DNA of 64,000 nt from Pseudomonas sp. MYb327. GTDB taxonomy: Bacteria; Pseudomonadota; Gammaproteobacteria; Pseudomonadales; Pseudomonadaceae. Below are positions 8,347 to 18,127 of this stretch, one piece after another. The stretch's first letter is position 1. Each line of letters begins with the position of its first letter. The position numbers and the translations under genes were made by a program. Location of the stretch: contig NZ_CP159258.1 of NCBI RefSeq assembly GCF_040438925.1, forward strand, positions 5,665,001 through 5,729,000, read 5' to 3'. Below the pieces are notes generated by a model. That model saw nothing but the letters and a program-made list of their open reading frames with translations. It had not been told where the DNA came from and made no database searches.

Positions 8347-9525
8347 ATGTCTTTCGATCTCGCCGCACGCCTTGCTGCCCGTCGTGCCGAAAACCTCTAC
8401 CGCCAGCGTCCGCTGCTCGAAAGCCCACAAGGCCCGGAAGTGGTGGTCGATGGCCAGCCCTTGCTGGCGTTCTGTAACAACGACTACCTGGGCCTGGCCA
8501 ATCACCCGCAAGTGATCGAAGCCTGGCGTGCCGGCGCTGCGAAATGGGGCGTCGGTGGCGGGGCTTCGCATTTGGTCATTGGTCATAGCGGCCCGCATCA
8601 CGCGCTGGAAGAAGCTCTCGCCGACCTCACCGACCGGCCGCGCGCCTTGTTGTTTACCACCGGTTACATGGCCAACCTCGGCGCAGTTACCGCGCTCGTG
8701 GGGCAGGGCGATACGGTGCTGGAAGACCGGCTCAACCACGCCTCATTGCTGGATGCCGGGCTGTTGTCCGGCGCACGTTTCAATCGCTATCTGCACAACG
8801 ACGCGACGAGCCTGGCCAAGCGCCTTGAGAAAGCCACCGGCAATACGCTGGTCGTCACCGACGGGGTGTTCAGCATGGACGGCGACCTGGCGGACTTGTC
8901 GGCGCTGGCCCGGGAAGCGAAGGCCAAGGGCGCGTGGCTGATGGTCGATGACGCTCACGGTTTCGGTCCGCTGGGCGCGAATGGCGGCGGTATCGTCGAG
9001 CATTTCGGCTTGAGCCAGGACGACGTGCCGGTGCTGGTCGGCACCCTCGGCAAAGCGTTCGGCACGGCAGGCGCCTTCGTCGCAGGCAGTGAAGAACTGA
9101 TCGAAAGTTTGATCCAGTTCGCCCGCCCCTACATCTACACCACCAGCCAGCCTCCGGCGCTGGCCTGCGCCACGCTGAAAAGCCTGGAGCTGCTGCGCAG
9201 CGAGCATTGGCGTCGCGAGCACCTGAAAACGCTGATCCGCCAATTCCGCCAGGGCGCCGAGCAGATCGGCCTGGAGCTGATGGACAGCTTCACGCCGATA
9301 CAGCCGATCATGATCGGCGACGCCGGGCGCGCCGTGCGTTTTTCACAAATGTTGCGCGAACGCGGATTGATGGTGACCGCGATCCGCCCACCGACCGTAC
9401 CCGCCGGCAGCGCCCGATTGCGCGTGACCCTGACCGCCGCCCACAGCGAAGCGCAGGTGCAGCTATTGTTAGAAGGATTGGCCGATTGTTTTCAACAACT
9501 TGGACCGGAGCCAAGCCATGCGTGA
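8347..9525 (+). CDS. bioF: 8-amino-7-oxononanoate synthase
   Basis: 392 residues. A PLP-dependent alpha-oxoamine synthase that condenses pimeloyl-ACP with alanine, the first step of biotin ring assembly. The PLP lysine is K236 in [10 protein letters not shown], with the upstream VDDAHGFG pocket motif (200-207) and the substrate loop FCNNDYLGL (42-50). The start at 8347 (MSFDLAARL) is preferred over an in-frame start at 8254 that would read through the REP element. The 3' end overlaps bioH by 8 bases, so the two are probably translationally coupled. Confidence 0.96.
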   Translation: MSFDLAARLAARRAENLYRQRPLLESPQGPEVVVDGQPLLAFCNNDYLGLANHPQVIEAWRAGAAKWGVGGGASHLVIGHSGPHHALEEALADLTDRPRALLFTTGYMANLGAVTALVGQGDTVLEDRLNHASLLDAGLLSGARFNRYLHNDATSLAKRLEKATGNTLVVTDGVFSMDGDLADLSALAREAKAKGAWLMVDDAHGFGPLGANGGGIVEHFGLSQDDVPVLVGTLGKAFGTAGAFVAGSEELIESLIQFARPYIYTTSQPPALACATLKSLELLRSEHWRREHLKTLIRQFRQGAEQIGLELMDSFTPIQPIMIGDAGRAVRFSQMLRERGLMVTAIRPPTVPAGSARLRVTLTAAHSEAQVQLLLEGLADCFQQLGPEPSHA

Positions 9526-10249
9526 TCGATTGATTCTGCTGCCCGGCTGGGGTCTCGGCGTTTCACCGCTGGAGCCATTAGCGGCAGCCTTGCTGGGACT
9601 CGATGAACACCTGCGGGTGGAAATCGAGCCGTTGCCTGAGCTGGAGTCTAGCGATCTGGAGGAGTGGCTCGATGAACTCGATTCGACAGTGCCGCAGGAC
9701 GCCTGGCTCGGCGGTTGGTCCTTGGGTGGCATGCTTGCATCGGAGCTGGCGGCCCGTCGCGGTGATCGCTGCTGTGGTGTGTTCACGTTGGCGAGCAACC
9801 CTTCCTTTGTTGCCCATGAGCAATGGCCGAGCGCGATGCCCGGCGAAACCTTCGATGCGTTCCTGGCAGGCTGCGCGGCCGACCCGCGTACTACGCTGAA
9901 ACGCTTTTCGCTGCTCTGTGCGCAAGGTGCCGAAGATCCGCGTGGGTTGTCGCGGTTGCTGTTCGGTGGCGCGCCGCATACTGCCGCGCCGGTGCTGATG
10001 AGCGGCCTGGAGTTGCTTGCGCAACTGGATACCCGGCAAGCGTTGCAAGCATTTCGCGGTCCGCAATTGCATCTATTCGCTGGTCTGGATGGGCTGGTGC
10101 CGGCGGAAGCAGCGGGCGACTTGCTGGCGTTGCTGCCGGATATCGAAATCGGTCTGATTGAACAGGCCAGTCACGCGTTTCTCCTGGAAGAACCCCACGG
10201 TGTAGCGGGGGCGATCCAGGCCTTTTTGCATGAGTCCGGTGATGACTGA
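9518..10249 (+). CDS. bioH: Pimeloyl-ACP methyl ester esterase
   Basis: 243 residues, alpha/beta hydrolase. The nucleophile elbow is GGWSLGG (S68). The acid is probably the Asp in [10 protein letters not shown] and the base the His in [10 protein letters not shown]. BioH cleaves the methyl ester put on by BioC, ending pimeloyl synthesis. An in-frame ATG at 9500 exists, but [12 protein letters not shown] at 9518 with GGAG upstream fits the family. It overlaps bioF (8 bases) and bioC (8 bases). Confidence 0.93.
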   Translation: MRDRLILLPGWGLGVSPLEPLAAALLGLDEHLRVEIEPLPELESSDLEEWLDELDSTVPQDAWLGGWSLGGMLASELAARRGDRCCGVFTLASNPSFVAHEQWPSAMPGETFDAFLAGCAADPRTTLKRFSLLCAQGAEDPRGLSRLLFGGAPHTAAPVLMSGLELLAQLDTRQALQAFRGPQLHLFAGLDGLVPAEAAGDLLALLPDIEIGLIEQASHAFLLEEPHGVAGAIQAFLHESGDD

Positions 10250-11054
10250 TTTAACCCTTCGCAACGTGCCCGGCGGTTTGCCCGACAAGCGCCAGGTCGC
10301 GGCGTCCTTTTCCCGTGCCGCGGCGAGCTATGACAGCGTGGCCGAATTGCAGCGCGACGTTGGCAGCCAATTGCTTGGCCGCTTACCCAGTGATTTTGTC
10401 CCAGCGCGCTGGCTGGACCTTGGCTGCGGCACCGGGCATTTCAGCCGGGCGCTTGGCGAGCGGTTCCCCGATGGTCACGGCGTGGCGCTGGACATCGCTG
10501 AGGGCATGCTTAATCACGCGCGGCCGTTGGGCGGCGCCACGCACTTCATCGCGGGCGACGCCGAGCGTTTGCCATTGCGGGATTCGACCTGCGACCTGAT
10601 CTTTTCCAGCCTGGCGGTGCAGTGGTGCGCGGACTTCGCCTCGGTGCTCAGCGAGGCCCATCGGGTACTGAAACCGGGCGGAATTTTCGCGTTTGCTAGT
10701 CTGTGTGTAGGCACGTTGATTGAACTGCGTGACAGTTGGCGTCAGGTGGATGGCATGGTCCACGTCAACCGCTTCCGTGAGTTCGGCGCTTATCAACAGC
10801 TGTGTGCGGACAGCGGCTTGCAGGCGATGAGTCTGGAAACCCGTCCCCATGTGCTGCATTACCCGGATGTGCGCAGCTTGACCCATGAATTGAAGGCCTT
10901 GGGCGCGCACAACCTCAATCCCGGGCGGCCGGGCGGCTTGACCGGTCGGGCGCGGATTCTGGGGTTGATCGAGGCTTATGAGCAGTTTCGTCAGGCCCAA
11001 GGCCTGCCGGCGACTTATCAAGTGGTGTACGCCGTTATGGAGAAACCCTTATGA
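10242..11054 (+). CDS. bioC: Malonyl-ACP O-methyltransferase
   Basis: 270 residues. SAM-dependent methyltransferase that disguises malonyl-ACP as a methyl ester so fatty acid synthase can extend it to pimelate. Motif I is [14 protein letters not shown], followed by the acidic [10 protein letters not shown] and AGDAERLPL. The N-terminal [17 protein letters not shown] is typical of BioC. The ATG at 10242 is preferred to the one at 10230, though both are possible. It overlaps bioH by 8 bases and bioD by 4 (ATGA). Confidence 0.94.
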   Translation: MTDLTLRNVPGGLPDKRQVAASFSRAAASYDSVAELQRDVGSQLLGRLPSDFVPARWLDLGCGTGHFSRALGERFPDGHGVALDIAEGMLNHARPLGGATHFIAGDAERLPLRDSTCDLIFSSLAVQWCADFASVLSEAHRVLKPGGIFAFASLCVGTLIELRDSWRQVDGMVHVNRFREFGAYQQLCADSGLQAMSLETRPHVLHYPDVRSLTHELKALGAHNLNPGRPGGLTGRARILGLIEAYEQFRQAQGLPATYQVVYAVMEKPL

Positions 11055-11731
11055 GCGCAGCCTATTTCATCACCGGCACTGATACGGATGTCGGCAAAAC
11101 CACGGTTGCCGCGGGGTTGCTTTACGCCGCGCGTTCGGCGGGTTTGAGCACGGCGGCGGGCAAACCGGTCGCCTCCGGTTGTGACGTGACACCCAAGGGT
11201 TTGCGAAATGCCGATGCGTTGGCACTGTTGGCGGAATGCTCGTTGCCGCTGACTTATGCGCAGGTTAATCCGGTGGCTTTCGAGCCAGCGATCGCCCCGC
11301 ACCTGGCGGCGCGTGAAGCGGGGGTGGCATTGACGGTGCAGTCGTTGTTGACGCCGATGCGGCAGATCCTCGACATGCAGGCCGATTTCACCTTGATCGA
11401 AGGTGCAGGTGGCTGGCGTGTGCCACTGGCGGATCAGGACAATCTTTCCGATCTGGCGATGGCCCTGGACTTGCCGGTGATACTGGTGGTCGGTGTACGT
11501 CTTGGCTGCATCAGCCATGCGTTGCTGACGGCTGAGGCGATTGCCCGGGACGGTTTGCAGTTGGCGGGTTGGGTCGCCAACATCATCGATTCGAAGACTT
11601 CGCGACTGGAGGAAAACCTCGCGACCCTCGCCGAGCGAATTCCGGCGCCGTGCCTGGGGCGGGTGCCGAAACTCAAAGTGGTGACGGCAGAAGCGGTGGC
11701 GGAGCACCTGCAACTGGATTTGCTGGACTAG
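11051..11731 (+). CDS. bioD: Dethiobiotin synthetase
   Basis: 226 residues. ATP-dependent ring closure of diaminopelargonate to dethiobiotin. The P-loop [10 protein letters not shown] spans residues 9-18; the carbamate/DAPA region includes KPVASGCD, and [12 protein letters not shown] is the second signature. The start overlaps the bioC stop (ATGA). bioA, which makes the substrate, is not in the window, as is usual in Pseudomonas. No clear U-tract terminator follows. Confidence 0.95.
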   Translation: MSAAYFITGTDTDVGKTTVAAGLLYAARSAGLSTAAGKPVASGCDVTPKGLRNADALALLAECSLPLTYAQVNPVAFEPAIAPHLAAREAGVALTVQSLLTPMRQILDMQADFTLIEGAGGWRVPLADQDNLSDLAMALDLPVILVVGVRLGCISHALLTAEAIARDGLQLAGWVANIIDSKTSRLEENLATLAERIPAPCLGRVPKLKVVTAEAVAEHLQLDLLD

Positions 11732-11838
11732 GCTTTTCCTATGACAAGGCACTGTGCCATTAGTGTTTTTGTCGGGTGTTTTGCTCGTGCGTCTGTTTCA
11801 ATGGCCGCAGTTGATCCTTTGCAAGGACGAGTTCTCCC

Positions 11839-12135
11839 ATGGAAATCTCAGGAAACACCGCTTTTTATGCCGGTCTGAGCACCATTCAGACAGGGCAGAA
11901 CCGTGTCGATCAAGCCGCTGGCCAGATCGCCAATAACACGATCGAGCGTTCGGTCACCAGTCAGTCCTCCGAGGTTCAGGTCGATCGTCTGCGTTCTGTG
12001 GATCGTAGCCAGCAATCGGACCTGGCCAGTAACGTTATCGAAATGTCCCAGGGCAAGTTTCAGGTAGAACTGGGCGTCAAAGTCGCCAAGGCTTCCGATG
12101 AAGTGCTCGGAACGCTGATCGATACCTTTGCTTGA
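11839..12135 (+). CDS. 98-residue protein resembling paired ends of flagellar axial proteins
   Basis: 98 residues with AAGGACGAG before the ATG and a terminator just after, so a real gene. I recall a small hypothetical gene at the same place (after bioD, before fadE1) in P. aeruginosa. Residues 3-36 (AFYAGLSTIQTGQNRVDQAA, then QIANNTIERS) resemble the N-terminal helix of rod/hook proteins, where A-N-N-I-A-N is the hallmark. Residues 62-97 (NVIEMSQGKF, then KVAKASDEVLGTLID) resemble the C-terminal Flg_bbr helix. The middle domain of rod proteins is missing. No flagellar genes are nearby. The function is unknown and the resemblance is my reading, not a search result. Confidence 0.7.
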   Translation: MEISGNTAFYAGLSTIQTGQNRVDQAAGQIANNTIERSVTSQSSEVQVDRLRSVDRSQQSDLASNVIEMSQGKFQVELGVKVAKASDEVLGTLIDTFA

Positions 12136-12160
12136 TCGTTCGTTGAACCCGCCCCGCTGA

Positions 12161-12185
12161 CGCCGCGATTGTTCGCGGCGTTTTT
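12161..12185 (+). terminator. Intrinsic terminator
   Basis: CGCCGCGA paired with TCGCGGCG across a TTGT loop, then T5. It ends the transcript of the 98-residue gene and insulates it from fadE1. Confidence 0.85.
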
Positions 12186-12307
12186 CTGCGTAAGTCCTTC
12201 TTCCTTCACAAATCTTTCCTACCCTTGCGTGTTGCTCAGCCAACGGCGTTACGCTGCTGCGGGCGCTGTATTTATTGATGCGATGACGAACGGCAAAAGA
12301 TCGGCGC

Positions 12308-12336
12308 TTGACAAGATTTAGGCGTAAACGTATGTT
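12308..12336 (+). promoter_or_regulatory. Sigma70 promoter of fadE1
   Basis: TTGACA at 12308-12313, exactly 17 bases, then TATGTT at 12331-12336. The expected transcription start is about 12343, inside the PsrA-type box, giving a leader of about 70 bases. Confidence 0.75.
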
Positions 12337-12337
12337 T

Positions 12338-12351
12338 CAAACAACTGTTTG
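12338..12351. promoter_or_regulatory. PsrA-type operator
   Basis: CAAAC-AACT-GTTTG, an exact fit to the published PsrA consensus (G/C)AAAC-N2-4-GTTT(G/C). PsrA is a TetR-family repressor released by long-chain fatty acids. The site covers the predicted start of transcription, so bound PsrA should block fadE1. As I recall, the P. aeruginosa homologue PA0506 is a reported PsrA target. Confidence 0.75.
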
Positions 12352-12356
12352 ATCGC

Positions 12357-12364
12357 AACAACAA
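12357..12364 (+). promoter_or_regulatory. Possible Hfq/Crc CA motif in the fadE1 leader
   Basis: AACAACAA matches the AAnAAnAA motif used by Hfq/Crc for catabolite repression in Pseudomonas. It lies in the predicted 5' leader, 49 bases before the ATG, farther from the start than most validated sites. Confidence 0.4.
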
Positions 12365-12412
12365 ATCAATGCGGTCGTTCATTCCCGGTTACATCAGCAG
12401 AGGTTTATCGCT

Positions 12413-14218
12413 ATGCCTGACTACAAGGCCCCCTTGCGTGATATTCGCTTCGTTCGTGACGAACTGCTCGGCTACGAAGCGCACTATCAGAGCCTTCCGG
12501 CTTGCGCAGACGCAACTCCGGACATGGTTGACGCCATTCTCGAAGAAGGCGCCAAGTTTTGTGAGCAGGTACTGGCTCCGCTGAACCGAGTGGGCGACCT
12601 CGAAGGCTGCACCTGGAGCGAGTCCGGCGTTAAAACCCCGACTGGCTTCAAAGAAGCCTACAAGCAATTCGTCGAAGGCGGCTGGCCAAGCCTGGCTCAC
12701 GACGTAGACCACGGCGGCCAAGGCCTGCCGGAGTCCCTGGGTCTGGCAATCAGCGAAATGGTGGGCGAGTCCAACTGGTCGTGGGGCATGTACCCAGGCC
12801 TGTCGCACGGTGCGATGAACACCATCTCCGAGCACGGCACACCGGAGCAGCAACACGCCTACCTGACCAAACTGGTTTCCGGCGAATGGACCGGCACCAT
12901 GTGCCTGACCGAACCGCACTGCGGCACCGACCTGGGCATGCTGCGCACCAAGGCCGAACCTCAGGCCGACGGTTCCTACAAAGTTTCCGGCACCAAGATC
13001 TTCATCTCGGCCGGTGAGCACGACATGGCCGACAATATCGTCCACATCGTACTGGCCCGCCTGCCGGATGCACCGGCTGGCACCAAAGGCATCTCCCTGT
13101 TCATCGTGCCGAAGTTCCTGCCGAAGGAAGACGGTTCGATCGGTGAGCGTAACGCGGTGTCTTGCGGTTCCCTGGAACACAAGATGGGCATCCACGGCAA
13201 CGCCACTTGCGTGATGAACTTCGACGCGGCCACCGGTTTCCTGATCGGCCCGGCGAACAAAGGCCTGAACTGCATGTTCACCTTCATGAACACCGCACGT
13301 CTGGGTACCGCGCTGCAAGGCCTGGCCCACGCCGAGATCGGTTTCCAGGGTGGTCTGAAATACGCTCGCGACCGTCTGCAAATGCGCTCGCTGACGGGCC
13401 CTAAAGCGCCGGACAAAGCCGCTGACCCGATCATCGTTCACCCTGATGTACGCCGCATGCTGTTGACCATGAAAGCGTTCGCCGAAGGCAACCGCGCGAT
13501 GGTTTACTTCACCGCCAAGCAAGTCGACATCGTCAAGTACGGCGTGGATGAAGAAGAGAAGAAGAAAGCCGACGCACTGCTGGCCTTCATGACCCCAATC
13601 GCAAAAGCCTTTATGACCGAAGTCGGTTTTGAATCGGCTAACCATGGCGTGCAGATCTACGGCGGCCACGGCTTCATCGCCGAATGGGGCATGGAGCAGA
13701 ACGTTCGCGACAGCCGCATTTCGATGCTGTACGAAGGCACCACCGGCATCCAGGCACTCGACCTGCTGGGCCGTAAAGTGCTGATGACCCAAGGCGAGGC
13801 TCTGAAAGGCTTCACCAAGATCGTCCACAAGTTTTGCCAGACCAACGAAGGCAACGAAGCGGTTCAAGAGTTCGTCGCTCCGCTGGCTGCACTGAACAAG
13901 GAATGGGGCGAACTGACCATGAAGGTCGGTATGGCTGCCATGAAAGATCGCGAAGAAGTCGGTGCGGCTTCCGTGGACTACCTGATGTACTCCGGTTACG
14001 CCTGCCTGGCCTACTTCTGGGCTGACATGGCGCGTCTGGCTGCCGAGAAACTGGCTGCAGGCACTTCCGAAGAGGCGTTCTACACCGCCAAGCTGCAGAC
14101 TGCGCGCTTCTACTTCCAGCGCATCCTGCCGCGTACCCGTACTCACGTTGCAACCATGCTGTCGGGCGCCAACAACCTGATGGACATGAAAGAAGAGAAC
14201 TTCGATCTGGGCTACTAA
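12413..14218 (+). CDS. fadE1: FadE-type acyl-CoA dehydrogenase (first of three)
   Basis: 601 residues. FAD enzyme for the first oxidation of fatty-acid beta-oxidation. An extended ACAD: N-terminal helical domain with an extra leader ([13 protein letters not shown]), the flavin motif [14 protein letters not shown] (162-175), and the catalytic glutamate E441 in [16 protein letters not shown], followed by a C-terminal DUF of about 130 residues seen in long FadE proteins. It corresponds in position to P. aeruginosa FadE1 (PA0506), from memory. It has its own PsrA-controlled promoter and a strong terminator after it. The paralogues at 18128 and 20114 align along their whole length. Confidence 0.93.
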   Translation: MPDYKAPLRDIRFVRDELLGYEAHYQSLPACADATPDMVDAILEEGAKFCEQVLAPLNRVGDLEGCTWSESGVKTPTGFKEAYKQFVEGGWPSLAHDVDHGGQGLPESLGLAISEMVGESNWSWGMYPGLSHGAMNTISEHGTPEQQHAYLTKLVSGEWTGTMCLTEPHCGTDLGMLRTKAEPQADGSYKVSGTKIFISAGEHDMADNIVHIVLARLPDAPAGTKGISLFIVPKFLPKEDGSIGERNAVSCGSLEHKMGIHGNATCVMNFDAATGFLIGPANKGLNCMFTFMNTARLGTALQGLAHAEIGFQGGLKYARDRLQMRSLTGPKAPDKAADPIIVHPDVRRMLLTMKAFAEGNRAMVYFTAKQVDIVKYGVDEEEKKKADALLAFMTPIAKAFMTEVGFESANHGVQIYGGHGFIAEWGMEQNVRDSRISMLYEGTTGIQALDLLGRKVLMTQGEALKGFTKIVHKFCQTNEGNEAVQEFVAPLAALNKEWGELTMKVGMAAMKDREEVGAASVDYLMYSGYACLAYFWADMARLAAEKLAAGTSEEAFYTAKLQTARFYFQRILPRTRTHVATMLSGANNLMDMKEENFDLGY

Positions 14219-14236
14219 GCCTTAACGAGCCTCTAT

Positions 14237-14274
14237 AAAAAACCGCTGCTCCTTTGGGAGTGGCGGTTTTTTTT
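14237..14274 (+). terminator. Intrinsic terminator of fadE1
   Basis: AACCGCTGCTCC / GGGAGTGGCGGTT stem followed by T8. Confidence 0.9.
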
Positions 14275-14484
14275 GTGTTTGGCCCCAACTATGGGCGCCA
14301 TTCCCCAGCAGAAACGGTGTAGAACCTCTGCTGATCTTCGTATTTATTGATGCAAAATGTTTCAGGAAGAAGTGGCAAATTAATTGCACCACGCTGGTTA
14401 ACCGGCGCTCACGAGACATCCTGTCCTGTTCAACGACGCCTCTCGCCCGGCGAACTTATAAAAACAACAGTCAGGGTGAAGCAC

Positions 14485-16599
14485 ATGAACATCTGTCGAC
14501 TTGTTCGTTTTACCGCCTGGTTATTCCTCTCTTTTTTTGCTGTCGATGGAATGGCGGCTACGCCTGCAGAAGTGGACCCGCCCATCCCCGAAGTCCCGAG
14601 CCTGCAGTCGTTACACGGCATGACCCCGACTGATCCATCGGGCACTGAAGGCGGACGCAAAGTCGACCTGATGACGGATTACGTGCTCAATCGTTCGGCG
14701 GCGATTCTCTTGGGTAAAGCGTTGTTTTGGGACATGGAGGTCGGCAGCGACAGCACGACCGCTTGTGCGTCCTGTCACTATCACGCTGGGGTCGATCACC
14801 GAACCACCAACCAGATCAATCCCGGTCAGGCGCACACCAATGCCAACGTTGCGTCGATCTTCAACAAACCGTTCGTGGCTTCTGATATTCCCGGGGATGT
14901 GCCGTCCTACACGACTAAATCCGGGGGCAAGGGCGGTCCGAACTATTTGCTAAAGAAAACCGACTTCCCCACCCATGTGCTGGCTAATCCGCTGGATCGC
15001 AATTCGCTGATTCTCTACTCCACCGACGATGTGATCGGCTCCCAAGGCGTGTTCGACGCCAACTTCGTCAAACCCAATCAACCGCGTTTCGACAAATGCA
15101 CGCAGCAACCGGACGGTGTTTTCCAGGTTGGCGGCATCAATGTCCGCCGCAGCACCGGGCGCAACGCACCGTCGGTGATCAATGCCGCGTTCAACGTGCG
15201 TAACTTCTGGGATGGCCGGGCCAATAACGTGTTCAACGGCTTTTCACCCTTTGGTAACAGGGATCCCGATGCCGGGATCTATGTGACCAAGGACAACAGT
15301 GGCGTAGCGCTCAAAGTGCGGCTGGCGCTCAACGATGCTTCGGCCGCTTCGCAAGCCGTCGGGCCACCCGGCAGCGCTGTGGAAATGTCCTGCGGCGGAC
15401 GCACCTTTGCCGACATTGGCCGGCGCATGCTCGACACGCTGATGCTCAAACAGCAGCGGATTTCCTCTACCGATTCGGTGCTCGGCCCGGTATCGGGCGC
15501 GCGTAGGCCCACTTACCGGGAGCTGATCAAAAACGCCTTCCAGCCACGGCTGTGGAACGCCACGCAACAAGTCCTGGTGGGCGGTGCGCCGTATGCCCAG
15601 ATCGAGGCCAACTTCCCGCTGTTCTTCGGGCTGGCGATCCAGATGTACGAAGCCACGCTGGTTTCCGATCAGGCGCCGCTGGATGCCTACTTGCAGGGCG
15701 ACCATACGGCGATGAACGAACAACAAGTCCAGGGTATGAATCTGTTCCTGGGCAAGGGCAAGTGCGTCAATTGCCACGGCGGCGCGGAACTGACCAATGC
15801 TGCCAGTCGTTTGCAGTTCCATCCCCGCGAGCGCATCGAACGCATGGTCATGGCGGACAACCTGACCACGCTCTACGACAACGGTTTCTACAACACCGGC
15901 GTGCGCCCGACCTCGGAAGACCTGGCGCTCGGTGGCGCGGATGCGTGGGGCAATCCGTTGTCCTTCACCCGTCAGTACAACACCCTGCTGCAAGGTGGGA
16001 AAATTCCTGACCCGCTGGATGTCGATGTCTGCACCTTCGAAGCGCCGTTGAGCGCAGCGATTCCCTGTGATTCGACGCTCTTGCCCATTGTCGGTTTCCG
16101 CGACGCGGTCGACGGGGCCTTCAAAACGCCGACGCTGCGCAACATCGCGCTGACCGGACCGTATTTCCACAACGGCGGCCGCTCGACGCTGAAACAGGTC
16201 ATGGAGTTCTACAACCGGGGCGGCGACCGACGCGGCGAGGATGCGAGCAACACCAGCGGCTTCGAACACCCGTCGGCGAACCAGCACAACGGCTCGAACC
16301 TCGATCCGGACATGACGAACCTGAACCTGACGGACGATGAAGTGGATGCCCTGGTCAAATTCATGGAGGTTGGCTTGACCGACCCGCGAGTCGCATGGGA
16401 GCGGGCGCCGTTCGATCATCCGTCGCTGGTGCTTGCACAGGGTCATGTGGGTGATGAAAACGCCGTTACTCAAAAACCGGTCAGTCCGAAGATCACCACT
16501 CGCCAGGCACTGGACGCCACGTTCCAGCTCAAGCCGATTGGTGCAGAAGGACGCAGGCCGGAAGAGGGGGCATTGCAACCCTTCAATAACGACCTTTAA
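14485..16599 (+). CDS. Secreted di-heme cytochrome c peroxidase / MauG family protein
   Basis: 704 residues, starting with a Sec signal peptide (MNICRLVRFTAWLFLSFFAV, cleavage near GMAA). Two c-type heme sites are visible: CASCH (C94-H98) and CVNCH (C427-H431). LGKALFWDMEVGSD before the first heme and the late KTPTLRNIALTGPYFHNGG are signatures of bacterial cytochrome c peroxidases. It is about twice the length of a classical CcpA because of a large insertion of roughly 200 residues between the hemes. It would act in the periplasm, either removing peroxide or oxidising a partner protein as MauG does; I cannot tell which. The upstream frame opens at 14347, but the signal peptide and the GGGTGAAG before 14485 fix the start. 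Confidence 0.85.
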   Translation: MNICRLVRFTAWLFLSFFAVDGMAATPAEVDPPIPEVPSLQSLHGMTPTDPSGTEGGRKVDLMTDYVLNRSAAILLGKALFWDMEVGSDSTTACASCHYHAGVDHRTTNQINPGQAHTNANVASIFNKPFVASDIPGDVPSYTTKSGGKGGPNYLLKKTDFPTHVLANPLDRNSLILYSTDDVIGSQGVFDANFVKPNQPRFDKCTQQPDGVFQVGGINVRRSTGRNAPSVINAAFNVRNFWDGRANNVFNGFSPFGNRDPDAGIYVTKDNSGVALKVRLALNDASAASQAVGPPGSAVEMSCGGRTFADIGRRMLDTLMLKQQRISSTDSVLGPVSGARRPTYRELIKNAFQPRLWNATQQVLVGGAPYAQIEANFPLFFGLAIQMYEATLVSDQAPLDAYLQGDHTAMNEQQVQGMNLFLGKGKCVNCHGGAELTNAASRLQFHPRERIERMVMADNLTTLYDNGFYNTGVRPTSEDLALGGADAWGNPLSFTRQYNTLLQGGKIPDPLDVDVCTFEAPLSAAIPCDSTLLPIVGFRDAVDGAFKTPTLRNIALTGPYFHNGGRSTLKQVMEFYNRGGDRRGEDASNTSGFEHPSANQHNGSNLDPDMTNLNLTDDEVDALVKFMEVGLTDPRVAWERAPFDHPSLVLAQGHVGDENAVTQKPVSPKITTRQALDATFQLKPIGAEGRRPEEGALQPFNNDL

Positions 16600-16613
16600 C
16601 GAAAGATCCCCTT

Positions 16614-16647
16614 GCGCCGCTGACGGTTCAAACACCGCCAGCGGCGC
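16614..16647. terminator. Strong hairpin without a U-tract
   Basis: GCGCCGCTG-A-CGG pairs with CCG-C-CAGCGGCGC. On the plus strand it is followed by CGC and A7, so it is not a standard intrinsic terminator; it may stabilise the 3' end of the peroxidase mRNA. Confidence 0.4.
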
Positions 16648-16704
16648 CGCAAAAAAATACCTCAGCAAAACACTCAGTAAATTGAGGATTCTGCCGTTAA
16701 AGTG

Positions 16705-18042
16705 ATGGGCACAATGCCATCAATTGCTATGACGGTCGGAGCTTTACCCTTGCCGCGTTCTTCCGCTGTACGTTTCAGTCATTTCCTGCCGTCATTGCTG
16801 CTGTTGCTGGCGGGCCTCGCGGCTGCGTACGTCAAGGATCTGAATGTATTCTTCACGTCGCTGTTCAACGTGCTGCCAACTCTGGTGCTGTTGCTCGGCG
16901 GTGCTTACTGCGCGGTTTACCGACGTCAGCGTGAGCTTTTTCTGATGGTCACGGTGTACATCGCCTACTTCCTGCTCGACACCCAGACCGACTATTACCG
17001 CGACAACGGCAAGGTGCGCGAAGACGCCGCGGTGGTCTTTCATCTGTGTTGCCTGTTGTTACCACTGCTGTTTGGCGTATTCGCGGCGTGGCAGGAGCGA
17101 ACGCATCTGTTCCAGGACATGGTGGCGCGCTTTGCCGTGTTGCTGGCAGTGGGCAGCGTAGCGCTGGGACTTGAGCAAAGTTATCCCCAGGCGTTGCTGA
17201 TGTGGCTGTCGGAGATCCGCTGGCCGGCGTTGCACGGCGCGTGGATGAGCCTGATCCAGTTGTCCTACCCGGTGTTCATCGCCGCGTTCCTGCTGCTGGC
17301 GTATCAGTATTGGCGCAACCCTCGACCGCTGCATGCCGCGCAACTGGTCGGGTTGCTGGGGCTGTTCTGGATGTTGCCGAAAACCTTCATCCTGCCGTTC
17401 ACCCTGAACATCATGTGCAGCCAGGTGATGTTGATGATTGCTGCGGCCGTGGCCCACGAGGCCTACCAAATGGCTTTCCGCGATGAGCTGACCGGCCTGC
17501 CGGGTCGTCGGGCATTGAACGAACGCATGCAGCGGCTGGGGCGCAACTACGTGTTGGCCATGAGCGACGTCGACCACTTCAAGAAATTCAACGACACCCA
17601 CGGTCACGATGTCGGCGATCAGGTGCTGCGATTGGTCGCGAGCAAACTGTCGAAAATCGGCGGCGGCGGTAAGGCGTATCGCTATGGCGGCGAGGAATTT
17701 GCCCTGGTGTTCGCAGGCAAGACGCTCGAAGAGTGCATGCCGCACCTGGAAGTCATCCGCGAATCCATCGCCACCTACAACATTCACCTGCGTAATCAGG
17801 ACAGCCGTCCTCAGGATGATAGCCAGGGTCGTCAGCGTCGCTCCGGTTCCCAGGCTTCGAGCGTGTCGGTCACCGTCAGTATCGGCGTTGCCGAACGGCT
17901 GGAGCAGCGTACGCCCGAAGAAGTGCTCAAGTCCGCGGACCAGGCGCTCTACAGTGCCAAAGGCGCCGGGCGAAATTGTGTGATGGCGTTCGGTCAGAAC
18001 CGTCGTGGCGCTGTTCGAATGGACGTTGCTACGGTTGAGTGA
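16705..18042 (+). CDS. Membrane-bound GGDEF diguanylate cyclase
   Basis: About 445 residues. Six or seven hydrophobic segments fill residues 25-255 (for example SLLLLLAGLAAAYVK and QVMLMIAAAVAHEAY), followed by a GGDEF domain with DELTGLPGRRALNE, DVDHFKKFNDTHGH and an active-site GGEEF at about 328-332. The RxxD inhibitory site that normally sits five residues before the motif is absent (the sequence there is GGGGKAYRY). It should make c-di-GMP at the inner membrane. The C-terminal half has an insertion rich in Q, D and S before VSVTVSIGVAE. The start is unsure: GTG at 16702 and several in-frame ATGs compete, none with a good ribosome-binding site. Confidence 0.88.
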   Translation: MGTMPSIAMTVGALPLPRSSAVRFSHFLPSLLLLLAGLAAAYVKDLNVFFTSLFNVLPTLVLLLGGAYCAVYRRQRELFLMVTVYIAYFLLDTQTDYYRDNGKVREDAAVVFHLCCLLLPLLFGVFAAWQERTHLFQDMVARFAVLLAVGSVALGLEQSYPQALLMWLSEIRWPALHGAWMSLIQLSYPVFIAAFLLLAYQYWRNPRPLHAAQLVGLLGLFWMLPKTFILPFTLNIMCSQVMLMIAAAVAHEAYQMAFRDELTGLPGRRALNERMQRLGRNYVLAMSDVDHFKKFNDTHGHDVGDQVLRLVASKLSKIGGGGKAYRYGGEEFALVFAGKTLEECMPHLEVIRESIATYNIHLRNQDSRPQDDSQGRQRRSGSQASSVSVTVSIGVAERLEQRTPEEVLKSADQALYSAKGAGRNCVMAFGQNRRGAVRMDVATVE

Positions 18043-18127
18043 TGATGGCGCATTCAGCGTCTGGACTGTGATTGTGAGGCGTGGTCGCCGGCAGTAGGTT
18101 GGAGCAATCTGCTGACGGAGAATGACC

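Noticed and set aside
12389..14146. 585-codon frame antisense to fadE1
   Set aside because: Shadow frame; the sense strand encodes an intact acyl-CoA dehydrogenase.
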